Shown here: positions 41,347 through 52,318 of the stretch, piece after piece | How the letters are laid out: each line of letters begins with the position of its first letter | Numbering within the stretch: position 1 is the stretch's first letter | Origin: Morella rubra | Taxonomy: Eukaryota; Streptophyta; Magnoliopsida; Fagales; Myricaceae | DNA: 64,000 nt | Direction: 5' to 3' | Assembly: GCA_003952965.2 (NCBI GenBank) | Contig: CM025855.1 | Span: 29,602,835 to 29,666,834, forward strand | Translations under genes and position numbers: made by a program | Notes under the pieces: generated by a model | The model's database searches: none | Told to the model about the DNA's origin: nothing | The model's input: only the letters and a program-made list of their open reading frames with translations

Positions 41347-41730
41347 ATTTATTTACATATTCCTAGGTCAGATTGCTTTAGGTCTAAAACAGAGCCATTA
41401 AGTTGTTTACAAAGTTCCATATAATGACCTGTCCATATACTGATTTAAGTCTCTGTTTTTCATGTATTTCCAGATTCATAAGAACACAATGTCATCACCA
41501 AAATTCATCATAAACAGATCACAAATCGGCCACAAATATGCTTAAAAACAGAACACATAGCACTCATCAACAATTGTTGCCTATCATTTTAGTGAGCGAG
41601 CAGCATAAGCCCTTTCATAAGCCCCGTGACATTGAGAAAGTTCATATGATTTTAGTTTCAAAAATATTTAATGAGGGTCTAGAAACCATTCTGTGACAAA
41701 GTTCATAAGCCCTTTCATATCATTGACCCA
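41347..41730. other. Unassigned stretch left of Pack-MULE
   Basis: No gene is recognised. A ~45-bp segment at about 41578-41612 (gttgcctat...cattttagtgagc) resembles sequence just right of the Pack-MULE at about 44615-44665. Confidence 0.3.
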
Positions 41731-41740
41731 GTATTGATGT

Positions 41741-44606
41741 GAGTTCGGTTATTGTGCTGAGGCTTAATGTGCTTATGGGTGCTGATGGGCGACCAGGATC
41801 TAAACTTCATGATCCAATGGTTGTTAACACACCACCTCAATTAAAAAGACTTGACCCGCACCTAACCCGAATTCAAAGAGACCCGACCCACTCTGAGTTG
41901 ATGACCTGCGATTTTATTTCAAGAAAACCGAACTGTCTTCTTCTTCTCACAGCTCCCGTCCTCCCACAGCCATTGCGCGCAGTCGCCCAGCTCCATCCCA
42001 GCCCCCTTTTGCTTGATCTTCAACGACTTGTAATGACAACTCTGTAATGCTATTTGGTCTAGTAGAATGCTTGTCCACAAACTAAACTGGTCTGTAGAGT
42101 TTGAGCTGTCAATGGAAAAAAGATTCGAATGCTTTGATTATTCAATCCAATTAAGGTGCTAATACAACCACATGGATCCAGTGGTTGAAATGTAAAAATC
42201 TGTTTTTATATATTGGATTGGATAGATCTCAGTATTATTGGGAATTGATTCTGTTAAGATCCACAGCGACAAAAATATTTATTAGAATAAACAGCTATAT
42301 ATACTAACACTATTGGCAGGATGGTTGAATATAAATCAGTGTATGCATGTATGTATTAAATCATTTTGGACTAAGTCAAATCCGGGATTTTGGAATCAAA
42401 TTGAATTCTACTGTGTCTAATCAAACTTGGACACAATCCTGCCTATTATGCACTAGCAGTCATAGTCTTTTAGGCGGATCTGGATTTAAATTCTGAAGCT
42501 AATTGCAACCAACATTAATGCCTTTAACATGGTACTGGCTTAATCTCGTTGTGCTTGATAAAACCTTATTGACATAATTGGAAGACCACAGCACTCACTA
42601 AGTCTAAAAACATTTGGGGAGGTAGAACTGACTACACTGCATGCTCACCTGCTCTTTCTATTATGTGACCTTGGATGTTAGCTTAAACAGCAAAGCTAGT
42701 GTGGAACCTTTATTAATCCTGCATGGAACCACCGAGCAAATTAGGATTTTAAGACTTGTGCAGGGAACAAGGTTAGGACGTTTCATGTCAGATTTGTAGA
42801 CAACACTGATTAGATACGAGCTTTGAGCCACAAATGCTTGATCTTTGTTTGTTATACAACATTGCATTAATTATGTGGGAAGACCAAAATTTGGCAATAT
42901 CATTTAAGCTATGCCATTAGTTTTATGAATCCTTAGGTAGAGGAAGACAGAAGGCAGCAATCCTTTGTAGACTCCTGGTTTAGCTTACAAGTACATAGAA
43001 GTTTTTAAATTCAAGGGAAGTATTACTGTATACCTGCTATTTCTATTCATATTATAGCTTGCCTAGTAGATTCCAGGGCATAATTCTATAGAAATGGCAA
43101 TCTCGATTCTTTTTCTTCTTTTACATATTTATGTATGGACTAAACAAATGACTCTTGTGAACTGAAAGGGATTAATAATTGTAAGAAAATATCACAAGAT
43201 GCTGGTACTCAGTGCAGCAGGATCTCTCCTTATAACCTCAGATGAGGCAACAAATGCTATCTATGATAGACGATGACTCCCTTGCATGCATATTTGTGGG
43301 GTGGTTGCTGTAACCCTCTTGCAAGTAATAGAATGATGGAAAGTGACCATGTTCTCCTGCAAAATGCTATTTTAGCATATAAATGACTTTGTTATAGCTG
43401 CGTTTAAGAGAATAATAGTCTTATTCAGTAATACCTGCATGACACATACACACACGATGTATGTATTTAACTTTGCAAAATTACATTTTTGCATTTGTTA
43501 CTTTAGGAAATAACTATGGTTAAGAGCATTAACCTTTTTTTATCATCCCCTCAGGGAACTGTTGCATCTGCCCTTAATTATAGACTCCTAACATGGAGCA
43601 ATAAGATCATGGGCCCTGCTTTGGTTGCTCTCTACAATCCACTCCAACCTGTGGCTTCTGCCTTCCTTTCAAGAATTTTTGGGAAGGTTTTGCTCCAATC
43701 ACTCTTAATACAATTTTGTTCACTTTGTTTATTTGTTGATTTCTCCTGGATGTAATGTTATATACATGAAGATGTCTAGATTTGCCTTCTTTTGATCCCA
43801 TCCCTCCCCAACTTTTTCTCTTCACTTTCCTGGTAATATGTCTGTTAATATCATTCACGAATATCCTTTGCAGTCAAATTTACAGCACTGAAATCATCTC
43901 GGTTTCTGTATCATTTGAAGTTGGAACTTTGTAAGAGTGATGCTTGGTGTTGTTACATTTGGAAACAGTGTTTTAGGGGGATGTTTAATCATTGCCGGTC
44001 TTTATTTGGTCACATGGGTGTCTTATAGAGAAAGACAAGCAGCCTTGGTGGTAATTCCGCATATTACTCAGGCTTCTGAACCACTTGTTCACAAAGATGC
44101 ACTGATTAACAAGATCCCATACCAGAGAGGTCACTTGTTCTCAGGACCCTCCATTTTGCTACCAAAATCCTCAGATCTGGGTATAGATGGTATGAGAGCA
44201 GTGAAGAAGAAGAATGCAAGAAAGGCTCTACACAAGTCGTTGAAGATCAAGCAAAAGGGGGTTGGGACGGAGCTGGGTGGCTGTGGGAGGACGGGAGCTG
44301 TGCACAAGCCAAGCCGGAAGCGACTCGCTTCTATTCTCGTTGGGATTGGATATAGATGGGGAATCTATAGATCATAGTAGTTCGCCACGAAGAGGGAGCT
44401 GGGCGGCGGCTGGGAGTTGTGCGAAGAAGACAGTTTGGTTTTCTTTGAAATAAAATCGCGGGTCATCTTGTTGAATTCGGGTCAGGCGCGGGTCAAGTCT
44501 TTTTAATTGAGGTGGCGTATTAACAGCCTTTGGATCGTGAAATTTAAATCCTGGCAGCCTATCAGTACCCATCAGCACAGTAAGACTCAACACAATAACC
44601 GAACTC
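41741..44606 (+). mobile_element. Pack-MULE-like element carrying a WAT1-related gene fragment
   Basis: 2866 bp flanked by a perfect 10-bp direct repeat GTATTGATGT (41731-41740 and 44607-44616), the size expected of Mutator-like target duplications. The terminal inverted repeats are 41741-42030 and 44233-44606, beginning GAGTTCGGTTATTGTG on both strands and alignable to the inner end caagtcgttgaagatcaagc (right arm as written). The right arm has about 85 bp extra. Between them lie introns and the last two coding exons of a WAT1-related (EamA) transporter, and no transposase. This is the architecture of a gene-capturing non-autonomous MULE. Confidence 0.85.
43555..44196 (+). pseudogene. Captured 3' exons of a WAT1-related (EamA/DMT) transporter gene
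   Basis: Exon A starts after CCCCTCAG at 43555 and reads [20 protein letters not shown] then [20 protein letters not shown] up to about 43680. Exon B begins around 43937 and reads LGGCLIIAGLYLVTWVSYRE then RQAALVVIPHITQASEPLVH and a polar tail ending near LLPKSSD at about 44190. These are the last helices and cytosolic tail of the second EamA repeat in WAT1-related proteins (the At4g19185-like group, from memory), which transport small metabolites such as auxin across membranes. The upstream exons encoding the other helices are missing. The frame of exon B runs on into the right inverted repeat to a stop at 44375-44377, making a chimeric open frame of 146 codons. It cannot work as a transporter. 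Confidence 0.82.
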
Positions 44607-44719
44607 GTATTGATGTTGCCTATTCTACATAAGGCCTTTCATTTTGGTGAGCAAGCTGCATCATGTGACTGAGCAATAATACTGGCCCATTAATACTAGT
44701 TATTTTAAGTTTTTTGTTT

Positions 44720-45554
44720 TTTGTTTTTTTTCTAGGAAAGACGCAGAGATGGTAAAGCAAAATCAGTTTGTCTGCCATGATGAATCCCAGAACAGTACTA
44801 TATTTGGGCAACACTAATGAGAGGGTGTTTATTCTACAGACTGCGATTATTGCGGATGTCATGCGGTTTGCCCTGAATCAAACAGTTCACTCTGGGATAC
44901 AACATAATCCTGCTGATCTGGTCCTTACTATGAAGAGAAGATTTATGGAGCACTATGCTGCTTGGAGTAGGCATGATCAAGAGGAACACCTGAGTTGGAA
45001 GCCCCCTGGGGACGGAGTCTTGAAGCTTAATTGTGATGCTGCAGTTAGAGGAAATATGTGATTTTTAGCAACCTTGGCCAGGGATCAGTGCGGACGTTTC
45101 AGAGGTGCTCGTAAGGATTACGCTCTAACCAGCAATCCACTGGAGGCTGAGTTGAGAGCAATCTATTTGGCTTGTCAAACTGCAGAAGTTATCCAAGACC
45201 AAGGGGTGATTGTAGAAAGCGACTCTTTGAACTCTTGTAAGATCGTGAATGAGGCTGATTTTCTCGTGGAGGGTCCTCTGGTGGCCCTTGCAAATCTGAT
45301 TCAAGAGGTGTTGAGAAGGCATAAAGATTTGACTGTGCAATGGGTCCCTAGAACACTAAATACTGCAGCTCATCATCTTGCTGCCTGGGTTTCTAGCTCG
45401 TTTGTTTTTTATTTTCTGGATTTTGCTACTCTGCCTCTGCCGGTTTTATCAGTTGACGATCCTATGGATGCTCACTGATGCTTGTTTCCCGCACTGGCTT
45501 TTTTGTGTTTTCCTGCGTTTTCTAGTTTAATGTAGTATTTGTTTAAAAAAAAAA
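44720..45554 (+). mobile_element. 5'-truncated LINE 3' end with RNase H domain and poly-A tail
   Basis: The plus strand carries the terminal RNase H (RVT_3) part of a plant LINE: WKPPGDGVLKLNCDAAVRGN (catalytic-type D at the start), a stop at 45059-45061, then GRFRGARKDYALTSNPLEAE, ESDSLNSCKIVNEADF and VQWVPRTLNTAAHHLAAWV to the stop at 45476-45478. A short 3' UTR and an A-run at 45545-45554 close it. The 5' boundary is approximate. One in-frame stop shows decay. It ends exactly at the start codon of the small gene copy that follows. Confidence 0.75.
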
Positions 45555-45555
45555 G

Positions 45556-45793
45556 ATGAGGCACTTAAGAAGTTGGGGCGAAGTCGCACCAACCCTTGTC
45601 ATTTCCCGCCGGAGATTCTTTGGTTTTCCTAAGCTGGAGACCATTGCTGAAGAAGGATCTTGAGAACTTCGAGCTTCTACCAAAGAGGGTGCTGTTCCTT
45701 CTGCCTGTGTTTTATGTCTTGCTTCTCTTATTTTTTGCTGTACATACTGGTTGTCGATCTGACAGGAGAAAGTTTTTAATGCATGGAAGGTAG
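45556..45793 (+). pseudogene. Frameshifted copy of small membrane protein gene
   Basis: It starts MRHLRSWGEVAPTLVISRRR and continues FFGFPKLETIAEEGS, then meets TGA at about 45659 because of one extra T. In the next frame the protein continues ENFELLPKRVLFLLPVFYVL and LLLFFAVHTGCRSDRRKFLM to TAG at 45791-45793. It aligns along its length with the intact minus-strand gene at 46340-46570 (RGEVAPALLIS, PKLEPIVEEGSE, VLFLLLLILATV). A poly-A tail of a LINE abuts its ATG, so it lacks its own leader. The family is a short plant protein with one membrane span; the function is unknown. Confidence 0.65.
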
Positions 45794-45798
45794 AGGAG

Positions 45799-45933
45799 TT
45801 GTACATCAAATTGTTTGTCGTGATTGCTTGGAAGATTAACTATCAGGATTTGAAATTAATTCACCTCCCAAAAATCTCAATTGTTAATGTTACCGATCTT
45901 AATCCAACATCAATTGTTAAAGTTGGACGAATA

Positions 45934-45969
<36 letters not shown>

Positions 45970-46339
45970 GGGCCAGACGATGCTCAATTCCTTGCTATAG
46001 CCTGAAAATATGGAAGGTTTTGTTTCAAAGCCATCTGACCCAAGCCATTAGACCCCAATACTCTGAAAAAAAGATCAAATTTGGTGATTCAAAACACAAC
46101 CTTGTAAAGAATTTTTTTATTTTTATTTTATTATTACCGTTTAGAAAACCAACCAACACCTTAAATTAATCTTTAAGGATACATAGAAAGCCAATCGATG
46201 TACAATTAACAACCACTCCATAGTGTTCTGCCAGCTTGATACATATAATTCTCGGTCCCCGGGAGCATTTTTACTTTGCTCTTCAATTCCGGCCTTCAAA
46301 ATACAACCAAAAACCTTATCATAGAACCTCTAATGCAAT
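45799..46339. other. Spacer between the tail-to-tail pair
   Basis: Contains a (CT)n microsatellite at about 45938-45965 and the probable 3' UTRs of both copies. No other gene is seen. Confidence 0.5.
45938..45965. repeat. (CT)n microsatellite
   Basis: About 14 uninterrupted CT units. Confidence 0.9.
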
Positions 46340-46570
46340 TCAATCAAGGCATAACGTCAAAGCCACATCTCTGTACAAGAAAATGTACAGAACCGTGGCG
46401 AGGATCAAAAGAAGAAGAAATAACACCCCCTTTTCCACACCTTCTATGTCTTCACTTCCCTCTTCGACAATCGGTTCTAATTTGGGAGAAACAGAAGACT
46501 TGAGGTGAGATATGAGAAGGGCTGGCGCAACTTCGCCCCGGCTTTGCATGTACCTCACCTCCTTCGCCAT
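46340..46570 (-). CDS. Small single-span membrane protein, 76 aa
   Basis: A complete intron-free frame starts MAKEVRYMQSRGEVAPALLI, continues SHLKSSVSPKLEPIVEEGSE, and ends with a hydrophobic span VLFLLLLILATVLYIFLY (about residues 49-66) and a short tail. It has no signal peptide, so it is probably a tail-anchored or single-span protein. A diverged copy at 45556-45793 on the other strand preserves the same blocks, which supports both being real coding sequence under past selection. A TATA box lies ~175 bp upstream. I recognise it only as a short plant protein without a known role. Confidence 0.65.
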   Translation of the reverse strand: MAKEVRYMQSRGEVAPALLISHLKSSVSPKLEPIVEEGSEDIEGVEKGVLFLLLLILATVLYIFLYRDVALTLCLD

Positions 46571-46741
46571 CTATACGATAAGCTTCTTGATGGATATTGT
46601 GCTAATCTTCTTCGGAAAATAGAGTTCTGCGTGAAAGGGTTTTCGCTGTCTCGTGGTCGGAGAAGATCGAAGAAGATTCTCAATGGGTGAAAGGGAGATG
46701 TATGGGAGTGGGTTAGAGGGGAAGGCGTAGGTAAATTGGGG

Positions 46742-46750
46742 TTATATAAA
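46742..46750 (-). promoter_or_regulatory. TATA box upstream of the 76-aa gene
   Basis: The minus strand reads TTTATATAA here, 172 bp before the ATG at 46570. A start of transcription about 30 bp downstream would give a leader of ~140 nt. Confidence 0.5.
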
Positions 46751-46759
46751 GGCTTAAAA

Positions 46760-48440
46760 GTGGCGAAGTGAGAAATATGAGGAACGAAGAAGGTAAGGTC
46801 CTGGAAGGTGGTTGAGAACTTGGACCGATTACTGTGTAAATTGCTCCCCCGTGAGCAAATGTTTGAACATGTCTTTAGCATGTTGACTGTTTGTCTAGTC
46901 CAAATCTGGCGAAAATTTAGTTAATTAGTTTTTTTCTCTTTCGCTTTTTGTTTTCCAGGATTTCCCCTAGAAACTTCATGGATACAGCATCACAAGAAAA
47001 TTTTGAAAATTGTTTGACGTACCTACGATATTTTAATACGTACTCGTATAACTCTTCCACAAATAGATTTGACCCCTTGAAGCAGCGGGTGAGTGGAAGA
47101 CCCCCAGTGATCGATCTCCCTGCAGAAAAATAAAAAAAAAAATAATAATGAGAAATAATAATTGTCAAATATAATTAAAAGAGAGCTACATGGTATCGTG
47201 ACCGGTTCTTCATACTCTAGGATTAAGAGATTTCGTGTTAATTTTAATTACGTATGTAACCACTGAACCTCTCAACGATTTCGAGGAATATCATTGTCCG
47301 TCAACGACAGAGTATTAAAAGGAGGGTGTAATTTGGGAAGTAACTACTAACTAATAGCGTTAAAGAGGATTAAACTACTCCTAAATCCATGCATGCCTGG
47401 GTTTAATTAATGGTTGGTTATAAATCTAGAATAATCTTGACAAGGCTTGAATTTAGGAACATTCAAGTAACGTTTTGATATAAGAAGACGCTAGGGCTAA
47501 AATGAGAAATGGGATCTTTCGATTTTAAAATAATTCTAATTATCTAAGCTTTAATCTAGCTTTATAAGTAATAGGTAACAGGGACAAAGTATAGTACTAA
47601 AAAAAATGCTTCCACGAGATTGATGTTTTTTTTTTTCCAGTGAATAATGGCGTAAAGCTTGCATTTTAAAAGTTAGAACTATACAATAATAAACCTACTT
47701 AAAGTTAACATGAAAAAAAAACTAGCACGACTGTAAAAAGAATTAGAAAAATCATTATATATTCCATGCTAGGTAGGGAGAGTGGGTGACCGATAACAGT
47801 AGATTTAACTACCAAGATTTATACATGCTAGTAATAAAAGCGCTGATAACCTAGGCAAAACAAAGTCTAGTAGAGGGTTGGAAAGTTCCACAAGGGATCA
47901 GAGAGGCCCACAGAAGAGACAGAACAAGAAGGAAAGAAACAACTAAAGCCAATAAGGGCCAATATAAACTGAAACACAACCTAAGACTAAAAGTCGAGCC
48001 GGAATTAGAGAGCTACCAAAAAACAGCCAAAAATGCCGACGTCACGTGGGAAGACGCATGGCTATCACCGGCGCGTGTGGTCTACAACTGCTGGATCCAC
48101 CCAAGAGGCATGTGACCTTCAAATGTCGTCGAAAACAACCTAGAAAAAGGACCAGGTAGAGCTCATGCGGCACGTGGACCACCACGCGCTGACCAAACGG
48201 AGCCAAACTGGTGTGGTTAGACTCGCCAGGAGGTAGAGATGGCATCTATGATCTAGCTAGGCTATGTCTCTAGAACAATGGTGAAAGAATATGAGATTGA
48301 TGTTTATATGCAAAAGGTTTGTTTCTTTTGTTTTAGGCATAGAGCTTATTTTATGTTTTACGACGACCCTTGGCTGCGTACTCCTCCAGTTGCCTTAGTT
48401 ATTCCAACGAAGTGTGGAACAAAAGTTAGCGCTTCGGCAA
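46760..48440. other. Gene-free stretch
   Basis: No recognised gene on either strand. A less AT-rich block at about 47870-48260 has short open frames without recognisable content. Confidence 0.4.
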
Positions 48441-49340
48441 GGGCGGCTTAACTTTTTTGAGGACTTTAGACAAGTCATAAAAATGAGGCCTTTTAATGTA
48501 AAAAATTAAAATTAAAATTAAGATTAAGATTAAACCATAAATTTACTTCTTGATTTTTAGATGCAAAATTACTAATTAAACTTTTGTATTCAAGTTTACC
48601 CAATAAATCATTTTCCATAGATAAAATTGCTAAATCGCTTAATCTATCTTGAGACATAGTTATTTGTAAATAATTTTTTATAATCTTTTTGAAATTGTTG
48701 TGAAAAGGTGTTGGAATTTGTATGAAAACTTTGATATTTTATAGTAAAAACTTTTCTTAACAAGTTGAAAATTTTTCTTAGATAGTTGAAAATTTTTTCC
48801 TCACCAAACATATAACCTAGTTTTGAAAATCTTCTTTTTGCATATGCAATTTTATATGCAATAAAACAACCAAACTTTGAGAAGCCGATTTGCTGATTAA
48901 TTGAGAGGTTGTTTTGCATATATTGTTAGCAAAAAAGTAGGAAATATTTGGGGATTAATGAGAAGCTTTAGCAAAAAAATAGATTGTTTTATATTGTTGT
49001 TAGAACAATCCACTATTTTATAATAATCTAGTAGCTGTGGTAGTTGTGATTCTTGGTTTTAAGAGCAAAGAATTTATTATGAATGATGCGATGAGAAGAA
49101 TTTATTGTGAATGATTTAATATGTGACTTTGATAGTGCTAGTTTCTATTATGTGTTATTTATTCTTAATTTTTAAATATTCCTATTTTTTAGGCCTTTAA
49201 TTAAGTTTTATCTGAAAAAATTTAGGTTTTTTTTTCTTCTTAATTTTAATTTTACTATAATATAGGGCCTTCATAATTTAAAAGTTTTAATTTTAATCTT
49301 AGACAATGACCTCACTTACCTACCCCTTTCAGCCGCCCTT
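48439..49340 (-). mobile_element. Non-autonomous hAT-like element (zf-MYM1 group), copy 1
   Basis: The ends are short inverted repeats AAGGGCGGCT (48439-48448) and its complement AGCCGCCCTT (49331-49340). On the minus strand the centre retains fragments of a hAT C-terminal region, e.g. FIAYKIAYAKRRFSKLGYMF near 48780-48870. It shares the end-proximal sequence atgaggccttttaatgtaaa and cctcacttacctaccccttt with the element at 50505-58060. No clear 8-bp target duplication was found. Confidence 0.65.
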
Positions 49341-49694
49341 GGCTGTGCTTGAAAGCATGTCCCCTACTTGATAATTATTTCTATCCATAATATCCTGCCA
49401 CACTTTTGGGTTAACTGTCCATGAATTTTCTCTCTTCGATAAAGTTCCATTAATAGTAAGGGGTGGGCTACACAACATGACATCAAATATGTGAATATCA
49501 TCATCTCCTACTATTGGTAAACTTTGGATAAACCAATTGGCATCTTCAACGAGACTCAAACATCTTCTATGGAAGATTTTATAGATAAAAAACTCTCTGC
49601 CATATTGAGATAAACTTTGAATCTTAACCGCATGCATATAAATACTCAGGTGAGTAAATAAGTAGTTAAGCACACAATGAACATGCATGACCAA
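49341..49694 (-). pseudogene. Unknown protein fragment truncated by hAT-like element
   Basis: A minus-strand frame reads protein-like sequence such as KIFHRRCLSLVEDANWFIQS, LPIVGDDDIHIFDVML and NPKVWQDIMDRNNYQVGDML, then runs straight into the end of the hAT-like element. I do not recognise the family. The composition and the polar/hydrophobic pattern look like a true exon, so this is probably the remnant of a host or transposon gene cut by the insertion. Confidence 0.4.
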
Positions 49695-50504
49695 TCATTT
49701 AGCATGACCAGCAACCACACAAACATGAAAAATTCCGTAGCTTTTAAACTTTTTCTTAATATATAGAGTTAAAGAAACTGCCTATTTTAACCATAAAGGT
49801 CAAGTTCCAAAGCTTTTAAATTTGAATGGAAAAGAAGTGAGAAAACATTAAGGAACCAAAAATACAGAGTAAAGAAGGGACTAATACTAATGATGACTAT
49901 TCTCACAATCTCCCACCTTAAAGGGGTTGGCTAGCGTGAAAAATTTCAAGCCAATGTGATGACCTCACTCCTTAGGTAGAAGCTAGCATGATAGTTGGAG
50001 CTCCTGGTGTTACAAGTGGCATTTTCATAATTATATTAGCATCTCAAAACAACATGTTGGACCTAGATTTGAAGAAACAGAAACCACAGTTCAATTCTAG
50101 GAAGAAGAGGCTTAGTGCAGTTTTCAGAACATAACTACGTTTACAAGGGGTAATAAAGTTTTATGTTTGCTCAAGTATACCGATGTTTTTGTCCAAAAAA
50201 GAAATGGTTTCTAAGGTTTTCTCCTGCATTTAGGTCTTGGTCGAGAATGCTCTTTAAGGGAAGCATGGGTTTCATTCCTTCACTAGCCTTGTTGGTAAGG
50301 TCAGAAGATGCTCTAAGTAAGCTATCTCTATCCTTTGGAGCATGCCAAGACCGGTAGGGTTTTAGGTCTCAATGTGTCCATGAGTAAGAGGCCTCGAGGA
50401 CATTGTCAACAAGACCAATTGATAAATGTTGTACTTGTTCCCTTAAAGGAAACTAAGGCTAATATTTGTAGGTTATTAGTCGTTCACATGGTCTATATTC
50501 AACA
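49695..50504. other. Unassigned stretch
   Basis: No gene recognised. Short open frames at 50163-50544 lack recognisable content. Confidence 0.3.
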
Positions 50505-52318
50505 GGAGCGGCTCAACCTTTTTGGAACCTTAGTCAAGTCATAAAAATGAGGCCTTTTAATGTAAAAATAAATAAAAAATTAAAATTAAGTTTAAGTTTA
50601 AGATTAAACCATAATTTTACTCTTTTTAGATGTAAAATTACTAATTAAACTTTTATATTCAAGTTTTCCAATAAATCAGTTTCGATAGATAAAATTGCTA
50701 AACCGCTTAATCTATCTTGAGACATAGTTGTTCATAAATAAATTTTTATAATCTTTCTGAAGTTGGTGTGAAAAAGTTTGGAATTTGTATGAAAATTTTG
50801 AGATTTTGTAGTAAAAAATTTTCTTAGCAAGTTAAAAATTTTTCTTAGAAAGTTGAAAATTTTTTCCTCACCAAACATATACCTAGTTTTGAAAAACTTG
50901 TTTTTGTATATGTAATTCTATATGCAATAAAACAATTTAGAAAACAATCTAGTTCTTTTACTAGATTAAGTATTTCAAATGGAGTACTAATTTCTATTTT
51001 TATAACTTCTAATTCCGAAAATAAATCCAAACCATCAATATTAGAGCACATGTCATGCTTAAGAAAATTTTCAAGATTGAGACATTTTTTTTCTAATTTT
51101 CCTATAATGTCTGCTAATCTGCAAAACAACTAAAGGATCAAGACTCTGAGAAGTTGATTTGCCAATTAATTGAGAGGTTGTTTTGCAGATATTGTTAGCA
51201 AAAAAGTAGGAAATATTTGGAGATTAATGAGAAGCTTTAGCAAAAAAAAATAGGTTGTGTTATATTGTTGTTAGAACAATCCACTATTTATAATAATCTA
51301 ATTAGCCATATATGGTGTGCCACTGTACCCTTAAAAAAATGACGTTAGAATTTAATTTTTTGAGAACTTAATTAGTAATAAAGTAGTTGTGGTAGACAAT
51401 AAGGGTATCCAAAGGCCGGTCCGGATCGGTCTGGGCCGGTTTAACCAAATATGTTAAGAGTTAATCAATTGAACCAAACCAGACCAGACCGGCCATGCTA
51501 ATGAAACCAAATTGGTCCTTGGCCGGTCCCGTTTGGCCGGTTTGGGCCTTAAGACAAACTGGATTTGAGCCTTATTTTAGGTTACGTTTTTTATTCTCTT
51601 TTTGGGCTTTTTTGGACCATTTTTTGGGCTTCTTTACATCAATTTTTTGGTATTTTTTTACATCAATTTTTAGGCTATGATCTCAACCAATTATACACAA
51701 TTGTGACCTTTCTTCTGCAACAAACCAAATAGAATTTTAAATCATACATTTAAAGAATACTACTATACTAATTACTAGGTTACTAATTAAAGAATTCTAA
51801 ATCATAATTTTTTAAGAATAATAAATCATACATTTAATACTAAAGCATACATTTAAAGAATTCTAAATAACAAACTAAATAGAAATTCCAAAATAAAGAA
51901 AGTCCAAAATAAAAGTATCAAATAGAAATGCTACTGGAACTAATTAGTAATTACACTACTCTATTACAAGCCATAACAAACAACAAAATAAACAAACTAA
52001 AAGTATAATTAATACATGCCAACAAAATAGTAGAAAAATAAAATAAAGTTAATAAATTGTATCCATCATCAATTGTCCAATTGTCCGTCTCTCATCAAGT
52101 TGTAAAAAATATATATATACATGTGAGATAATAAACTATGAAACAATAATGGGCATTATTATAAAAAAGAAATAAAACCTTATCATGAAATCAATCTAAT
52201 TAGTCCTTATTGATCTCAATCTAAGCCACTCGTGAATTAAAAATTATTTCTAATAATTTAGGACAAAAACAACATGTTTAAAACTTCATAAATAACTAGA
52301 ACTTACAAAATTAAAAAA

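Noticed and set aside
41739..42047. A 102-codon frame starting at the left end of the Pack-MULE
   Set aside because: It is the inverted repeat itself; the mirrored frame occurs in the right arm.
41570..44668. Short similarity between the flanks of the Pack-MULE (about 41578 and 44615)
   Set aside because: Only ~45 bp and imperfect; the 10-bp target duplication explains the boundaries better, so this was not treated as part of the element.
48042..48245. A 67-codon minus-strand frame
   Set aside because: No recognisable content and no supporting signals.
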